From NCBI RefSeq assembly GCF_040327995.1, contig NZ_JBEPIJ010000002.1, forward strand, positions 62,001 to 126,000: DNA of 64,000 nt. The letters are read 5' to 3'. Shown in pieces: positions 54,227 to 63,201 of this stretch; the stretch's first letter is position 1, and each line of letters opens with the position of its first letter. The notes below the pieces were generated by a model, which saw only the letters and a list, made by a program, of their open reading frames with translations, was not told the origin of the DNA and searched no databases. The translations under genes were made by a program, and so were the position numbers. This DNA is from Solimonas thermocellulolyticum. GTDB taxonomy: Bacteria > Pseudomonadota > Gammaproteobacteria > Nevskiales > Nevskiaceae.

Positions 54227-56617
54227 TCAAGCGGTGTATTCGAGAGATTCCTCGGGGGTTTCGGACTCGGGGGTGAGATCGAGCCAGCGCAGCAGGCGGC
54301 CCGTCTCGGCGAAGGTCAGCGGAATCGTCAGCGTGGCAAGCAGCCGCGGGCCATCGAGGCCTGCCGCGCGCGGCGGCTTGCGCCCGGGCAGCTTCACACC
54401 CAGCGCGCGCAGGCGTTGCCAGGCGATCTGCAAAGCGCTGTCGATGTCGCCGCTGGCCAGCCGTGCGGGGATCTCCGCGGGCAGGCGCAGGCTGCGGTCC
54501 GGTTGCAGCCACTCGCGCCCATCGATCTTGATCGCACGGAGCAGGGATTCCGGGGTGAAAAATGGCTTCAACAGCGCAAACGCAGGCAGCGGTGAAACGA
54601 CCTCTGCGGCCTGCGGCTGCGTAACTTGCTCCAGCTTTACACACGCGAGGCCTGCGAGCAGTTCACCGATGCGCCGGTCGTCGGTTTCACCGTCGAGAAA
54701 GCGCTGCACGTCGGCAAGTGTGGCGCCCTTGCGGCTGCGCAGCAGCTCACCCTCGGCGTTCAGGCGCACCGCTTCGAGGTGACGGCGATGCAATACCGCT
54801 GCCAGATTGCGCGTGAGTGGTCCTGAGCCCCAGCAAGCGAGGTAGCTGTCTTTGTCCCAGGACTGGGCATCCCAAGTCATCGGCGCGAGGTGTGGACGCA
54901 GGCTCAGATATCGCTCTTTGCCGTTTCCTTCCACGGGTAAAGAAAGACCCGCAAGTGCGAGCGAAATGCGAAATTCGGGGCTACCGTCATTGGCCGCGCG
55001 CACCCACTCCGATGACAGCGTAGGCACCGGGACGCGGATCGCCTCACGTGTCTTGGGGCTCACTGCGCACAGAGCTTCGATCCGACCAAGCTGCCGCAGC
55101 ACCTCCAGCACCACCGTGCGTCCGGGGTTTTGCGTAAGCGCGAACAACGCGGCATCCAGGCGCGCTGCGGCGGCGCGCAAGGCATTGGGGGCTTTGTCGT
55201 CTCGAGCGTAGCGCTGCACCGATGTCAGCCATTCGCGCCGATCGAGTTCGTCGATGAGATCGGCTTCGGGATTTCGCCGGACAGCGATACGTGAAAGGGG
55301 AGTCGCCAAGAACGCCTTGCCCGAGCGCATCACGAAGGCGTATCGCTGAAAGGCTGTAATGCCGCGATCCACTCCGAGCCGTGAGACGGCGCGTGCGAAA
55401 TCCAGTCCATCACGCGCAGGGCGCGTGCCGAGCACTGCCCGGCCCTCATTCAATAAGGCGAGAACCTCTGCGATGCCAAAAGGTGAAGACCAGAGGGGCA
55501 TCCAGATCTCGCCACGGGCGTCGGCATCATCCGCCAAGCTCGCGGCACTTGCGGTGGTCAGACGGCTGCGCACAGTAAACGGTGCCGAGAGCATTGCGGC
55601 ACTGTTTGATTCCAGCCTTCGTACTGCGGATGCTGCAAAAAGCACGGCGCCTTCCAGCATCAGAACAAAATCCCAGGGATTGATGCGCGCATCACCCTCG
55701 AAGCCCGAAGTGGCGTTCGGACCGCCGGCACTGCCGGGCGAGAACTGGCCGATGGATCGCTCGACGAGTGTCGCGGAGGGCGTAGCAAACAGGGCGGTGC
55801 TGAGCAGCTCCTTCGCGTTCGGTAGTGCATCACCCGTATCGGTGTTGAACACTTCAACCAACCGCTGCATGAAGTTGTTGGTGAAGTCCAGCCGTCCGTC
55901 GTTGCCTCCGGTGCCGAGCAGTGGCGGATAAGCGGGACTCTCGTTGGTCAGAATGACACTGGCATCCAGCCAGCGCAGAAGCTGCTCCGGTGCGCGATTG
56001 CGCATTGCAGCTAGAAATGCCGCTTTTCGTTCTTCCTTGGGGCTTTCAGTCAGCTTGAACTCTTCGAGCGATTTGCGCGCGCAGTCGATGGCGGAGCGAT
56101 ATGACTCGAAGCGTTGTGCCTTGCTTGTTCCGATCGCACGGATGCCATCCTGATTATCCTTGGAGAAAAAGCCACTGCCGCCATTCCAGGGCGCAACGAT
56201 GGGCGTCGGCTGATAACGTTGCAGGAAAAACTCCAGCAGCTCGTTCTCCTTCAACCAAGTACGCAGTACGAACTGATCATCGCGCCAAAAGCCCATGACG
56301 TCTGGATCGCCCGCCTGTTCGGCGACCAGGCGCAGGATTGCGAGTGCCTTGAGGTAGGACGCCAGCGGCGTCGGCGTGCAGCCAGGTAGCACGATTTCGT
56401 TGCGACCGCGGCCACTGAAATGACTCGGTTGCGGTTCGCGCGCCTCCTGGCTCGGCGCCCGGCTTGCCGCCTGGCACGTGCGCTCGGCGTGGGCGGTCAG
56501 CCGGTCTAGCGCCTGCAGCCGCTCGCGCAGGGAGAGCGCGCGCCAGCGCTTCAACTGTTCGCGGCGGCTGCCGTCGAACGTGGTCTTGGACCAATCGATA
56601 GGCTCTTGCTCGCTCAT
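54227..56617 (-). CDS. csx17: Csx17: Cas8-type large subunit of type I-G
   Basis: A 796-residue Csx17 protein, the large subunit of the I-G effector. The signature near the N-terminal domain is NEIVLPGCTPTPLASYLKAL with ILRLVAEQAGDPDVMGFWRD, followed by GNDGRLDFTNNFMQRLVEVF. Csx17 is thought to recognise the PAM and recruit Cas3. The start at 56617 overlaps the stop of the nucleotidyltransferase gene by ATGA. The first 90 residues (MSEQEPIDWSKTTFDGSRRE...) form an extra charged, helical N-terminus before the family core, which is longer than expected. Confidence 0.92.
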   Translation of the reverse strand: MSEQEPIDWSKTTFDGSRREQLKRWRALSLRERLQALDRLTAHAERTCQAASRAPSQEAREPQPSHFSGRGRNEIVLPGCTPTPLASYLKALAILRLVAEQAGDPDVMGFWRDDQFVLRTWLKENELLEFFLQRYQPTPIVAPWNGGSGFFSKDNQDGIRAIGTSKAQRFESYRSAIDCARKSLEEFKLTESPKEERKAAFLAAMRNRAPEQLLRWLDASVILTNESPAYPPLLGTGGNDGRLDFTNNFMQRLVEVFNTDTGDALPNAKELLSTALFATPSATLVERSIGQFSPGSAGGPNATSGFEGDARINPWDFVLMLEGAVLFAASAVRRLESNSAAMLSAPFTVRSRLTTASAASLADDADARGEIWMPLWSSPFGIAEVLALLNEGRAVLGTRPARDGLDFARAVSRLGVDRGITAFQRYAFVMRSGKAFLATPLSRIAVRRNPEADLIDELDRREWLTSVQRYARDDKAPNALRAAAARLDAALFALTQNPGRTVVLEVLRQLGRIEALCAVSPKTREAIRVPVPTLSSEWVRAANDGSPEFRISLALAGLSLPVEGNGKERYLSLRPHLAPMTWDAQSWDKDSYLACWGSGPLTRNLAAVLHRRHLEAVRLNAEGELLRSRKGATLADVQRFLDGETDDRRIGELLAGLACVKLEQVTQPQAAEVVSPLPAFALLKPFFTPESLLRAIKIDGREWLQPDRSLRLPAEIPARLASGDIDSALQIAWQRLRALGVKLPGRKPPRAAGLDGPRLLATLTIPLTFAETGRLLRWLDLTPESETPEESLEYTA

Positions 56618-57123
56618 GGCTTGCCCTCGTCTTCGAGGATCCAGCGCAGATGCTGGACATCGTCCAGGTCTCGGGGTCTTCCGGCCGCTTCCTTCATGCG
56701 GATCAGGGTCGGGATGGCGACGAACCGTGCGGGGAGGCCGGGGGCGATCTCCCCGGCCAGCGCGTTTTCGTATTCCTGGTGGAAGTCGAATGGTTCGTGG
56801 ACGAACACATCCACGGAGGTTTCGCGGTGGCGATCGCTGAGGAAATTGAGCACCTGCATGCCCTTGTCCTCGATCCAGTGCTGACGCTGTGCGGCGTCGG
56901 AGAACTGGGCAGCGGTGACGGGAACCACGGGCCGATAACCGATGCGGGCGAGGGCATCGAAAGCCGAGATGATATTGCTCGCATCGAGCGCAATGACGAG
57001 ATCGATGTCGGCGGTAAAGCGCAGGTAGCCATGGGCGTTCACCGCAAGCCCACCGGCGACGAGGTAGCGCACGGCCGCGTCGTTGAGCGCCTTGGCCACA
57101 GCCTCGAAGGCATCGAGTTTCAT
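56614..57123 (-). CDS. Nucleotidyltransferase (AbiEii/MNT-like) between cas3 and csx17
   Basis: A 169-residue minimal nucleotidyltransferase. The pol beta-type active site is complete: GG at residues 24-25 with LAVNAHGYLRFTADIDLVIA giving the DxD at D39 and D41, and a third Asp in ETSVDVFVHE (D105). The C-terminal LIRMKEAAGRPRDLDDVQHL matches the AbiEii/DUF6036-type pattern. The start overlaps the cas3 stop and the stop overlaps the csx17 start, both by ATGA, so it is translationally coupled on both sides. It is not a known I-G core gene. Relatives act as toxins or tRNA/protein nucleotidylators in abortive infection systems. A partner antitoxin or HEPN gene is not adjacent. The function here is open. 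Confidence 0.85.
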   Translation of the reverse strand: MKLDAFEAVAKALNDAAVRYLVAGGLAVNAHGYLRFTADIDLVIALDASNIISAFDALARIGYRPVVPVTAAQFSDAAQRQHWIEDKGMQVLNFLSDRHRETSVDVFVHEPFDFHQEYENALAGEIAPGLPARFVAIPTLIRMKEAAGRPRDLDDVQHLRWILEDEGKP

Positions 57124-59669
57124 ACCTGCTCCTTGCGCGAGGCTCGCCAGTCGGCGACACGCACGAGCGCTTCGAGGTAGGCGAGGCGGAACGGGCCGAG
57201 TGTCGTGAGCAAACGACGGGTGCGGGTGGTCCACGAGGGGCCTTGTACCCCTTCGCCAAGCTGCATCAGATCGAGCGCGATCGTAGTCTCGGGGAGCCGC
57301 TCGCTATCAGCAAAGGTAAAGGCTGGCAGGCGATCGCCAGCCCACACCCCGCGCGCGAACAGGCGATTGTCGGGCGGCTCGCTTTCGTCGGGCAGCGCGC
57401 GCAGGCTCATGCGCACCTTGCCGTGATGCGCGGCGACCAAATAGGCGATGAGATCGGTGTGGTCGTCGCTCTTGTGATTCTGGCGATGCAGCCAGGCGAG
57501 CATGGAGGCGAGTTCGTGGCGGAAGTGCTTGCGTTCGATTTCACGTCCATCAACGGTGACGCGATACTTCGCGCGTGGCGGTTTGCGGTCCGGCTTACGC
57601 CCGGCCTTGGCCCAGAAACCGGGTCCGAGGTCTTGATTGGTGCCTTGGCGATGCGCGTCGCGCAGCATGGTGTCGAAGGCTTCGTGGGTTTTGCCGAGAT
57701 CGTGCCAGCGGTCGGCGGTGACGACGGCATCTCGCTCGGCCCCGGCAAGGCCAAGTGCGATGCACAGCCGTTCGGCCTCACTTTGCGCATCCGCCAGATG
57801 CTGCGGCAGGGGCACGGCCTTGACGAGCAAGCTGCGGGGGTCACCGTCGTAGGCTTCGGGTTCCTGCTCGACCACCGTTTCACTGAGCAACGGTTCGACA
57901 CAGACTTTTTCGCCTGCGGCGAAGCCCAGATCATTGCGATAGCCACCCGCACCGGCCGCGATCATCAAGACCAGGCCCGGGCGGAGCCGATCGTTCTTGG
58001 CGTGTCGCTGCCAGCGCCGTGCGAGCGGATCCCAGCGCCAGACCTGACCAGGTTCGAGCCGATCGAGCAGTGCCGGCACAGCCGACCTGCCAAGACTGGC
58101 CCGGCACAGCTCGTCGCGGCTCGGCGCAGGCTGCAAGGGGTTGTTCGGGTCATCGCCGAAATCGCGCCAGAAGATCAGCACGTCAGCGTCGTCTGCATCG
58201 CGCACGTAGGGCGCGATGTCCACGTCGAAGCCGGACAGGTCCGGGTCGGTGTTGAAGAAGTCGAGGAAATCCTTCTTGCGCAGAACCGGGTGCAGAGGCG
58301 CGGCTTCGTCGGTCGGCGGCAAATCCGCGGGGCTGGCGCTGGTCAGGTTCTCGATTTTTCTTCGCGCCGCGGTCAACGCGTCGGTATCGTAGGGTTGTGC
58401 CGCCTCTTTGTCGTCGGCGAGGTCGATCCAGTAAATGTCCGCGCCGCCGCTGTCGTTGTATTCACCGTAGCGATTGCAGCGACCGAAACGCTGCACCAGC
58501 GAAGACCAGGGCGCGAGTTCCGTGAACAGCACGCAACTGGATAGATCCACTCCGGCTTCGATGGCTTGGGTGGCGATGAGGATGCGGCCCTCTGGGGGTG
58601 GCTCTTCCTGAAGCCGTGCCTCGATGGCGCGGCGGTCGGGTCCACGGAAACGGGAGTGGATCAGCAGCGGTTGCGGGCGGGATGCAGGCTCGATCGCCAA
58701 GTCGCTTTGTTTACCCCGCTTGGCGGGTTTGGGGTTGAGCGATTCGTAGAGCGCCTGCGCACGTTCGACGGTGTTGAGGATGACCAGGGTTGTCGTGCCA
58801 GGACGATGCGCCTTCGATACCGCCCTCGCCAGCGACTCGATGTAGCTTCGGACGTCCGCCTTGGTGGTACCGGTGAACCGAGCTTCAGCTTGTTGCAAAT
58901 GTTTGACGGCCTCACGCCGTGCGCGCACCGCGGGGTGCTGGGATTCCTGCTCGGTAAGGGTCAGGGTGTTGAGGCCATCGGCTGCATGGTCCACAGTCGT
59001 GAGCCAAGCGCGGTTGAGCGTGGCGGAGATCCAGAGGCTGCGGCTCTGTTTGGCGGACGCAAGCGATTTGCGGAAGGCTTCGAGCTGCGCGCTGGTCGGA
59101 AGCCCCGGCCCCATGAGCTGCACTTCGTCGAAAATCCAGAAGGCATCGTTATGCAGCCACGCGAAGTGCACCGGCCATTGATAGCGGCTCATGCCGTAGC
59201 CGCGCATCAATGCGCGCGACAGTAACATGTCCTGCGTGCCGATCAGGATCATGTCTTCTTCCGGGTACTCGGCCCAGGTGGCTTGGGCGACATCCTCCGA
59301 GCCCCCCATCAGCAGATGCACCGAGACCTTGCCGTCGCCGGGCTTGCCGAGGATCCCGAGATTTTTGAGCCAGTCTTGAACATTGCGATAAGTCTGCTCG
59401 ACGAGCACCCGCATCGGCAGGCAGTAGATCAAGCGTCGCGGCGTCGCCGCGTCGATCTCGGCCTCGCGCCCGTTGCTGCGCCAGCCGCGCTTCCACAGCC
59501 AGGCGAGAGCGACGGCGGCGGTCTTGCCCATGCCGGTCGGCACTTCGAGCAAGTCGGGCCAGGGCTTTTCCGCCAGCCGTCGTTGGTAATCGAAGGGCCG
59601 GAAATTCTGATCGCCGGCACGGCCAAAGGCGGCGCGGAAGAAGTCGTCATAGGCGTTGGGCAGGTTCAT
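57120..59669 (-). CDS. cas3: Cas3 helicase-nuclease (helicase first, HD last)
   Basis: An 849-residue Cas3 with the I-G/I-U domain order. The helicase comes first: Walker A PTGMGKT at residues 44-50, DEVQ box at 181-184, motif VI QRFGRCNR at 393-400. A C-terminal HD nuclease follows: H624 (LPQHLADAQSEAERL), the HD pair at 655-656 (RWHDLGKTHEAF) and the AAHHGKVR histidines. All catalytic residues are present, so it should unwind and degrade target DNA after Cascade binding. The ATG at 59669 is 14 nt after the HIRAN gene; the stop overlaps the nucleotidyltransferase start. Confidence 0.95.
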   Translation of the reverse strand: MNLPNAYDDFFRAAFGRAGDQNFRPFDYQRRLAEKPWPDLLEVPTGMGKTAAVALAWLWKRGWRSNGREAEIDAATPRRLIYCLPMRVLVEQTYRNVQDWLKNLGILGKPGDGKVSVHLLMGGSEDVAQATWAEYPEEDMILIGTQDMLLSRALMRGYGMSRYQWPVHFAWLHNDAFWIFDEVQLMGPGLPTSAQLEAFRKSLASAKQSRSLWISATLNRAWLTTVDHAADGLNTLTLTEQESQHPAVRARREAVKHLQQAEARFTGTTKADVRSYIESLARAVSKAHRPGTTTLVILNTVERAQALYESLNPKPAKRGKQSDLAIEPASRPQPLLIHSRFRGPDRRAIEARLQEEPPPEGRILIATQAIEAGVDLSSCVLFTELAPWSSLVQRFGRCNRYGEYNDSGGADIYWIDLADDKEAAQPYDTDALTAARRKIENLTSASPADLPPTDEAAPLHPVLRKKDFLDFFNTDPDLSGFDVDIAPYVRDADDADVLIFWRDFGDDPNNPLQPAPSRDELCRASLGRSAVPALLDRLEPGQVWRWDPLARRWQRHAKNDRLRPGLVLMIAAGAGGYRNDLGFAAGEKVCVEPLLSETVVEQEPEAYDGDPRSLLVKAVPLPQHLADAQSEAERLCIALGLAGAERDAVVTADRWHDLGKTHEAFDTMLRDAHRQGTNQDLGPGFWAKAGRKPDRKPPRAKYRVTVDGREIERKHFRHELASMLAWLHRQNHKSDDHTDLIAYLVAAHHGKVRMSLRALPDESEPPDNRLFARGVWAGDRLPAFTFADSERLPETTIALDLMQLGEGVQGPSWTTRTRRLLTTLGPFRLAYLEALVRVADWRASRKEQV

Positions 59670-59683
59670 GGTCGAGCTGGCGT

Positions 59684-60070
59684 TCAGGCGAGAAGCTCCA
59701 CACTCACCCGCACCCGCTTCCACGGGTCGGCGTCGAGTGCGAGGGCCTGGATGTGGGCGGCGAGCCGCTCGCCGCGGTCGAGCATCTGGGCGACGGCGGT
59801 GTTTTCCGCGCGTGGCAGGTAGCCGATGCGCTGGCCTTGGAAGTGCACGGCCACGGCGCGCGGGTCGTAGGGGTTGGTGGGTTCGCGTACCAGTTGGAGC
59901 GGATCGCCGGGCTGCATCAGCGCCCATAGGCGTTCGCCGGCGTGGTACTGAAAGCCGGCCAGCGGCGATTGTTGGAGCAGGACGCGGCGTGAGGGAGCGG
60001 CCTGGCTCGGTGCACTGGCCACGGCCGCGGGCACAGCGAAGATGAGCGAGAGCAAGCGTCTGCGGTTCAT
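59684..60070 (-). CDS. HIRAN-domain protein with signal peptide
   Basis: A 128-residue protein with a HIRAN domain at about residues 35-105: SPLAGFQYHAGERLW, REPTNPYDPRAVAV and QGQRIGYLPRAEN. HIRAN domains are thought to bind single-stranded or damaged DNA. Unlike cytoplasmic HIRAN proteins, it begins with an Arg-rich signal peptide (MNRRRLLSLIFAVPAAVASA, then PSQAAPS), predicting export and cleavage near residue 24. It lies 14 nt before cas3 and 30 nt after the WYL regulator gene, on the same strand. A link to CRISPR immunity is inferred from position only. Confidence 0.82.
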   Translation of the reverse strand: MNRRRLLSLIFAVPAAVASAPSQAAPSRRVLLQQSPLAGFQYHAGERLWALMQPGDPLQLVREPTNPYDPRAVAVHFQGQRIGYLPRAENTAVAQMLDRGERLAAHIQALALDADPWKRVRVSVELLA

Positions 60071-60100
60071 GGCGTACCTCGGTATGGGTTCGGACTTACG

Positions 60101-61126
60101 CTAACCCCCCACAGGCTCACCAGATGAGCCTGTGTCCGTCGGGACGGGCGGCGGACGGCGCGCGGTCGCGGCATGGGCGTCGAGCGCCGCGCGCAGGCGT
60201 TGCAGGACGGCTTCGCGCAGCTCGGCCGGTTCCAGCACCTGCACGTCGGGGCCGTGGCGCATCAGGTCCATCACCAGTTCCTCGCTGCGGTGATAGGGCA
60301 GGCGGCGTATCAGCGAGCCGTCTTGGTGGCTTTGGTCTTGTTGCTGCGGATGCCAGGTTTCGGCGGCCACCCAGCGCGCGGCGCGTGGTGAGAAGCTCAG
60401 CACCGCGGTGGCGGTGGGCTCGCCGGCGTAGATGCCGTAGCTGGTGGCGAGGGTGCGGTCGAGCCGGTCTTCGGCGATGTCCAGCGCGGTCTCGTCCAGC
60501 GCTTCGGCGGCAATGATGCGGTCCAGCGCGAAGGTGCGCAGGTCGCAACGGGCGTGGCACCAGCCGTCCAGGTACCAGTTGTCGCGGTACAGAGTGAGTC
60601 GCTGCGGGGAGACGGTGCGTGTGCTGAGCTGGTCGTCGTGGCGCGCGTGGTATTGGATGCGCAGCCGGCGGCGTTGCGCGAGCGCGCCGGCGACGATGGG
60701 GAAGCAGTCCCCAGCGGGCCGTGCGGCCATGCGCAGCAGGCGCAAGCGCGCACGCCATTGGGGTACGCCGACGCCGCGTTGCTGGGCGAGCGCTTCCAGG
60801 CGGCTGCGGAATGGGCCGAGGATTTCGGCGAGCATGCCCAGGGGCTGGCGCCCCAGGATCTCGTCGAGCAAGAGCAGCGCCGCCAGTTCTTCGGCAGAGA
60901 ACCACATACCGGGCAGTTCGAAGCGGCTGCCGGTTTCGTAACGGTAGCCGCCCAGTTCGCGGTCGTGGATCAGCGGGGCGCCGAGGGCGTCGCGCAGGAA
61001 GGCGAGGCTGCGGTTGAGGGTAGCGCGGGAGCAGCGGAGCTGCTGGCGCAGGTCTTGGGCCGTCAGCACCGTGCGCCGCCCCGTGAACAGGCGGTGCAAT
61101 TGCCAGATGCGCTCGAACGGATCCAC
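60101..61126 (-). CDS. WYL-domain transcriptional regulator
   Basis: A 341-residue YafY/PafC-type regulator with an N-terminal winged helix-turn-helix (LTAQDLRQQLRCSRATLNRS) and a WYL domain (LRIQYHARHDDQLSTRTVSP, RLTLYRDNWYLDGWCHARCD, LRTFALDRI). The start is a GTG at 61126 with GGGAGGG 3-4 nt upstream. WYL proteins are known regulators of CRISPR-Cas and other defence loci, sensing DNA fragments or nucleotides. This gene heads the co-directional defence operon, 30 nt before the HIRAN gene, and is divergent from the metabolic gene at 61320. It is probably the operon's regulator. Confidence 0.9.
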   Translation of the reverse strand: MDPFERIWQLHRLFTGRRTVLTAQDLRQQLRCSRATLNRSLAFLRDALGAPLIHDRELGGYRYETGSRFELPGMWFSAEELAALLLLDEILGRQPLGMLAEILGPFRSRLEALAQQRGVGVPQWRARLRLLRMAARPAGDCFPIVAGALAQRRRLRIQYHARHDDQLSTRTVSPQRLTLYRDNWYLDGWCHARCDLRTFALDRIIAAEALDETALDIAEDRLDRTLATSYGIYAGEPTATAVLSFSPRAARWVAAETWHPQQQDQSHQDGSLIRRLPYHRSEELVMDLMRHGPDVQVLEPAELREAVLQRLRAALDAHAATARRPPPVPTDTGSSGEPVGG

Positions 61127-61319
61127 GCTCCCTCCCCGGCCTGGAACCAGGACGGATGATGCACGCGGGCGGTGGCGACGACAAATCTGGCCGCCGGCCG
61201 GTGCGATCTCCTGCAAGTGGACGGGGCGCGGCGGACCGCGCTGGCCGTAGAGTGCGCCGGCGTGTAGCGGGCCGTATCCTCGTACACGCGGCCCGATTCG
61301 ACGATATGGAGGCATCACG
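61127..61319. promoter_or_regulatory. Divergent promoter region, CRISPR operon/acyl-CoA genes
   Basis: A 193-nt gap between divergent genes must hold the promoter of the WYL-cas operon (minus) and of the gene at 61320 (plus). No confident -35/-10 pair or palindrome is seen. A ribosome binding site GGAGG precedes the 61320 ATG by 8 nt. Confidence 0.5.
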
Positions 61320-61631
61320 ATGGCGAAAACGGCACTCAAGCCCGGTGGCCGTTTCAAGAGCGCGGTCAGCGACGCCCAGGTCATGGTGGTCAAGGCGCCG
61401 CCCGGCGAACACGAGCTGCGCTGCGGCGGCAGCGACATGATCCCGGCCCATGCCCAAGGGGGCGGCAGCCTGCCCGCGGACGATACCGGTGAAGTGCTGA
61501 TCGGCAAGCGCTACGTCAACGAGGACGAGTCGCTGGAGCTGTTGTGCACCAAGGGCGGCAAGGGCACGCTGGTGTTCAACGGCACGCCGCTGACGATCAA
61601 GCAGGCCAAGCAGTTGCCGTCGTCGGATTGA
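61320..61631 (+). CDS. Small protein beside acyl-CoA synthetase
   Basis: A 103-residue protein with no named domain (MAKTALKPGGRFKSAVSDAQ ... GEVLIGKRYVNEDESLELLC). It is rich in Gly and Lys, with two cysteines (LRCGGSDMIP and LLCTKGGKG). Similar small proteins are often found directly before acyl-CoA synthetases in Actinobacteria and Proteobacteria. It starts the plus-strand unit that runs to the window end. Function unknown. Confidence 0.7.
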   Translation: MAKTALKPGGRFKSAVSDAQVMVVKAPPGEHELRCGGSDMIPAHAQGGGSLPADDTGEVLIGKRYVNEDESLELLCTKGGKGTLVFNGTPLTIKQAKQLPSSD

Positions 61632-61698
61632 GCCGACTCCCCTTCTGTGCTCGCAAGAGCAGGGCGGGCAGCGCGGCGAGAGCGCAGCGAGTGACACC

Positions 61699-63201
61699 AT
61701 GAACATCTCCACCATCCTGGACATGGCCGCCGAGGCGCACGGCGAGCGCATCGGCGTCGTCCACGGCGACATGCGTATGGACTACGCCGCCGTGCGCGAA
61801 CGCGCACAGGCGGCCGCACGGGCGATCGAGGCCAGCGGCGCCCGTTACTTGGCGATGCTCGATGTCAGCAGCCCGGCGGTGCCCATCGCGATCTTCGGCG
61901 CGGCCTATGCCGGCGTGCCCTACGTGCCGCTCAACTATCGCCTGACCAAGCCCGAGATCAACGAGCTGCTCGCGCGCGTCGCGCCGGCCTACGTGGTGGT
62001 CGGCGAGGCTTACCGGGGTTCGATCGAGCCGCGCGATGATCTGCGGCTCGTCTCGCGCGCCGAGTTTCTCGCGTTGCCGCCGGCCGCTGACGCGCCGCTG
62101 CAGCCGGACGAGGATCCACGTGCGATCGCGGTGCAGCTCTTCACCAGCGGCACGACCGGCAAGCCCAAGGCCGCGATCCTGCGCCACGAGAACCTGATGT
62201 CCTACATCATGGGCACGGTCGAGTTCGCCAGCGCCGATGCGACCGATGCGATCGTGGTGACGGTGCCGCCGTATCACATCGCCGGCATCTCGGCGGTGCT
62301 GTCGAGCACCTGGGCGTGCCGGCGCATCGTCCTGCTCGAAAATTTCGAGCCTCGTGCCTGGCTCGATGCGATGCGCAGCGAATCCGTCAGCAACGCGTTT
62401 CTGGTGCCGACGATGCTGCAGCGCGTGGTCGAGTATCTCGACGCGCTCGGCGAGTCGCCCAAGCTGCCGGCGCTGCGCGCGCTCGCCTACGGCGGCGGCA
62501 AGATGCCGCTGTCGACGATCACGCGGGCGATGGCGCTGTTCCCGGACGTCGACTTCACCAACGCCTACGGCCTGACCGAGACCAGTTCCACGATCGCCGT
62601 GCTCGGCCCCGAGGATCATCGCGCCGCCGCCGTCAGTGATGATCCGAAGATCCGCCGCCGGCTCGGCTCGGTGGGCAAGCCGGCCGCAGTCGAGATCCAG
62701 ATCCGCGACGAAAGCGGCAAGGTCCTCGGCGCCGAAGAAGCCGGCCTGGTGTTCGTGCGCGGGCCCCAAGTGTCGGGCGAGTACGAATCGCTCGGCAGCC
62801 AGCTCGATGCCGACGGCTGGTTCTGCACGCGCGATCGCGGCTATCTCGACGCCGATGGCTATCTGTATCTCGACGGCCGTGCCGACGATGTCATCGTTCG
62901 CGGTGGCGAGAACATCTCGCCCGGCGAGATCGAGGACGTGCTGCTGACCCATCCCGCGGTCGCCGACTGCGCCTGCGTGGCGATCCCCGACGAGCAGTGG
63001 GGCGAGGCGGTCGCCGCCGCCGTCGTGCTCAAGCCGGATGCCAGGGTCGAGCCTGCCGAGCTGCAGGATCTGGTGAAGGCCCGGCTGCGCTCCTCGCGTG
63101 TGCCGCAGACCATCGTGTTCAAGGACAGCCTGCCGTACAACGAGACCGGCAAGGTGTTGCGTCGCGTGATCCGACAGGAGTTCGCCCAGTGTTCACGGTA
63201 G
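61699..63201 (+). CDS. Acyl-CoA synthetase (class I adenylate-forming)
   Basis: A 500-residue ANL superfamily ligase. Motifs in order: LFTSGTTGKPKAA (P-loop), AYGLTETSST, GRADDVIVRGGENISPGEIE (hinge region), and YNETGKVLRR with the catalytic Lys. It activates a carboxylic acid to acyl-AMP and then acyl-CoA. The neighbours (SRPBCC protein, CoA-transferase, and the DUF35/aldolase set 15 kb away) fit catabolism of fatty acid- or steroid-like acids. Substrate not determined. Confidence 0.92.
   Translation: MNISTILDMAAEAHGERIGVVHGDMRMDYAAVRERAQAAARAIEASGARYLAMLDVSSPAVPIAIFGAAYAGVPYVPLNYRLTKPEINELLARVAPAYVVVGEAYRGSIEPRDDLRLVSRAEFLALPPAADAPLQPDEDPRAIAVQLFTSGTTGKPKAAILRHENLMSYIMGTVEFASADATDAIVVTVPPYHIAGISAVLSSTWACRRIVLLENFEPRAWLDAMRSESVSNAFLVPTMLQRVVEYLDALGESPKLPALRALAYGGGKMPLSTITRAMALFPDVDFTNAYGLTETSSTIAVLGPEDHRAAAVSDDPKIRRRLGSVGKPAAVEIQIRDESGKVLGAEEAGLVFVRGPQVSGEYESLGSQLDADGWFCTRDRGYLDADGYLYLDGRADDVIVRGGENISPGEIEDVLLTHPAVADCACVAIPDEQWGEAVAAAVVLKPDARVEPAELQDLVKARLRSSRVPQTIVFKDSLPYNETGKVLRRVIRQEFAQCSR

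Noticed and set aside
56614..57123. Toxin of a two-gene MNT/HEPN toxin-antitoxin pair
   Set aside because: No HEPN or antitoxin-like gene is adjacent; both neighbours are cas genes.
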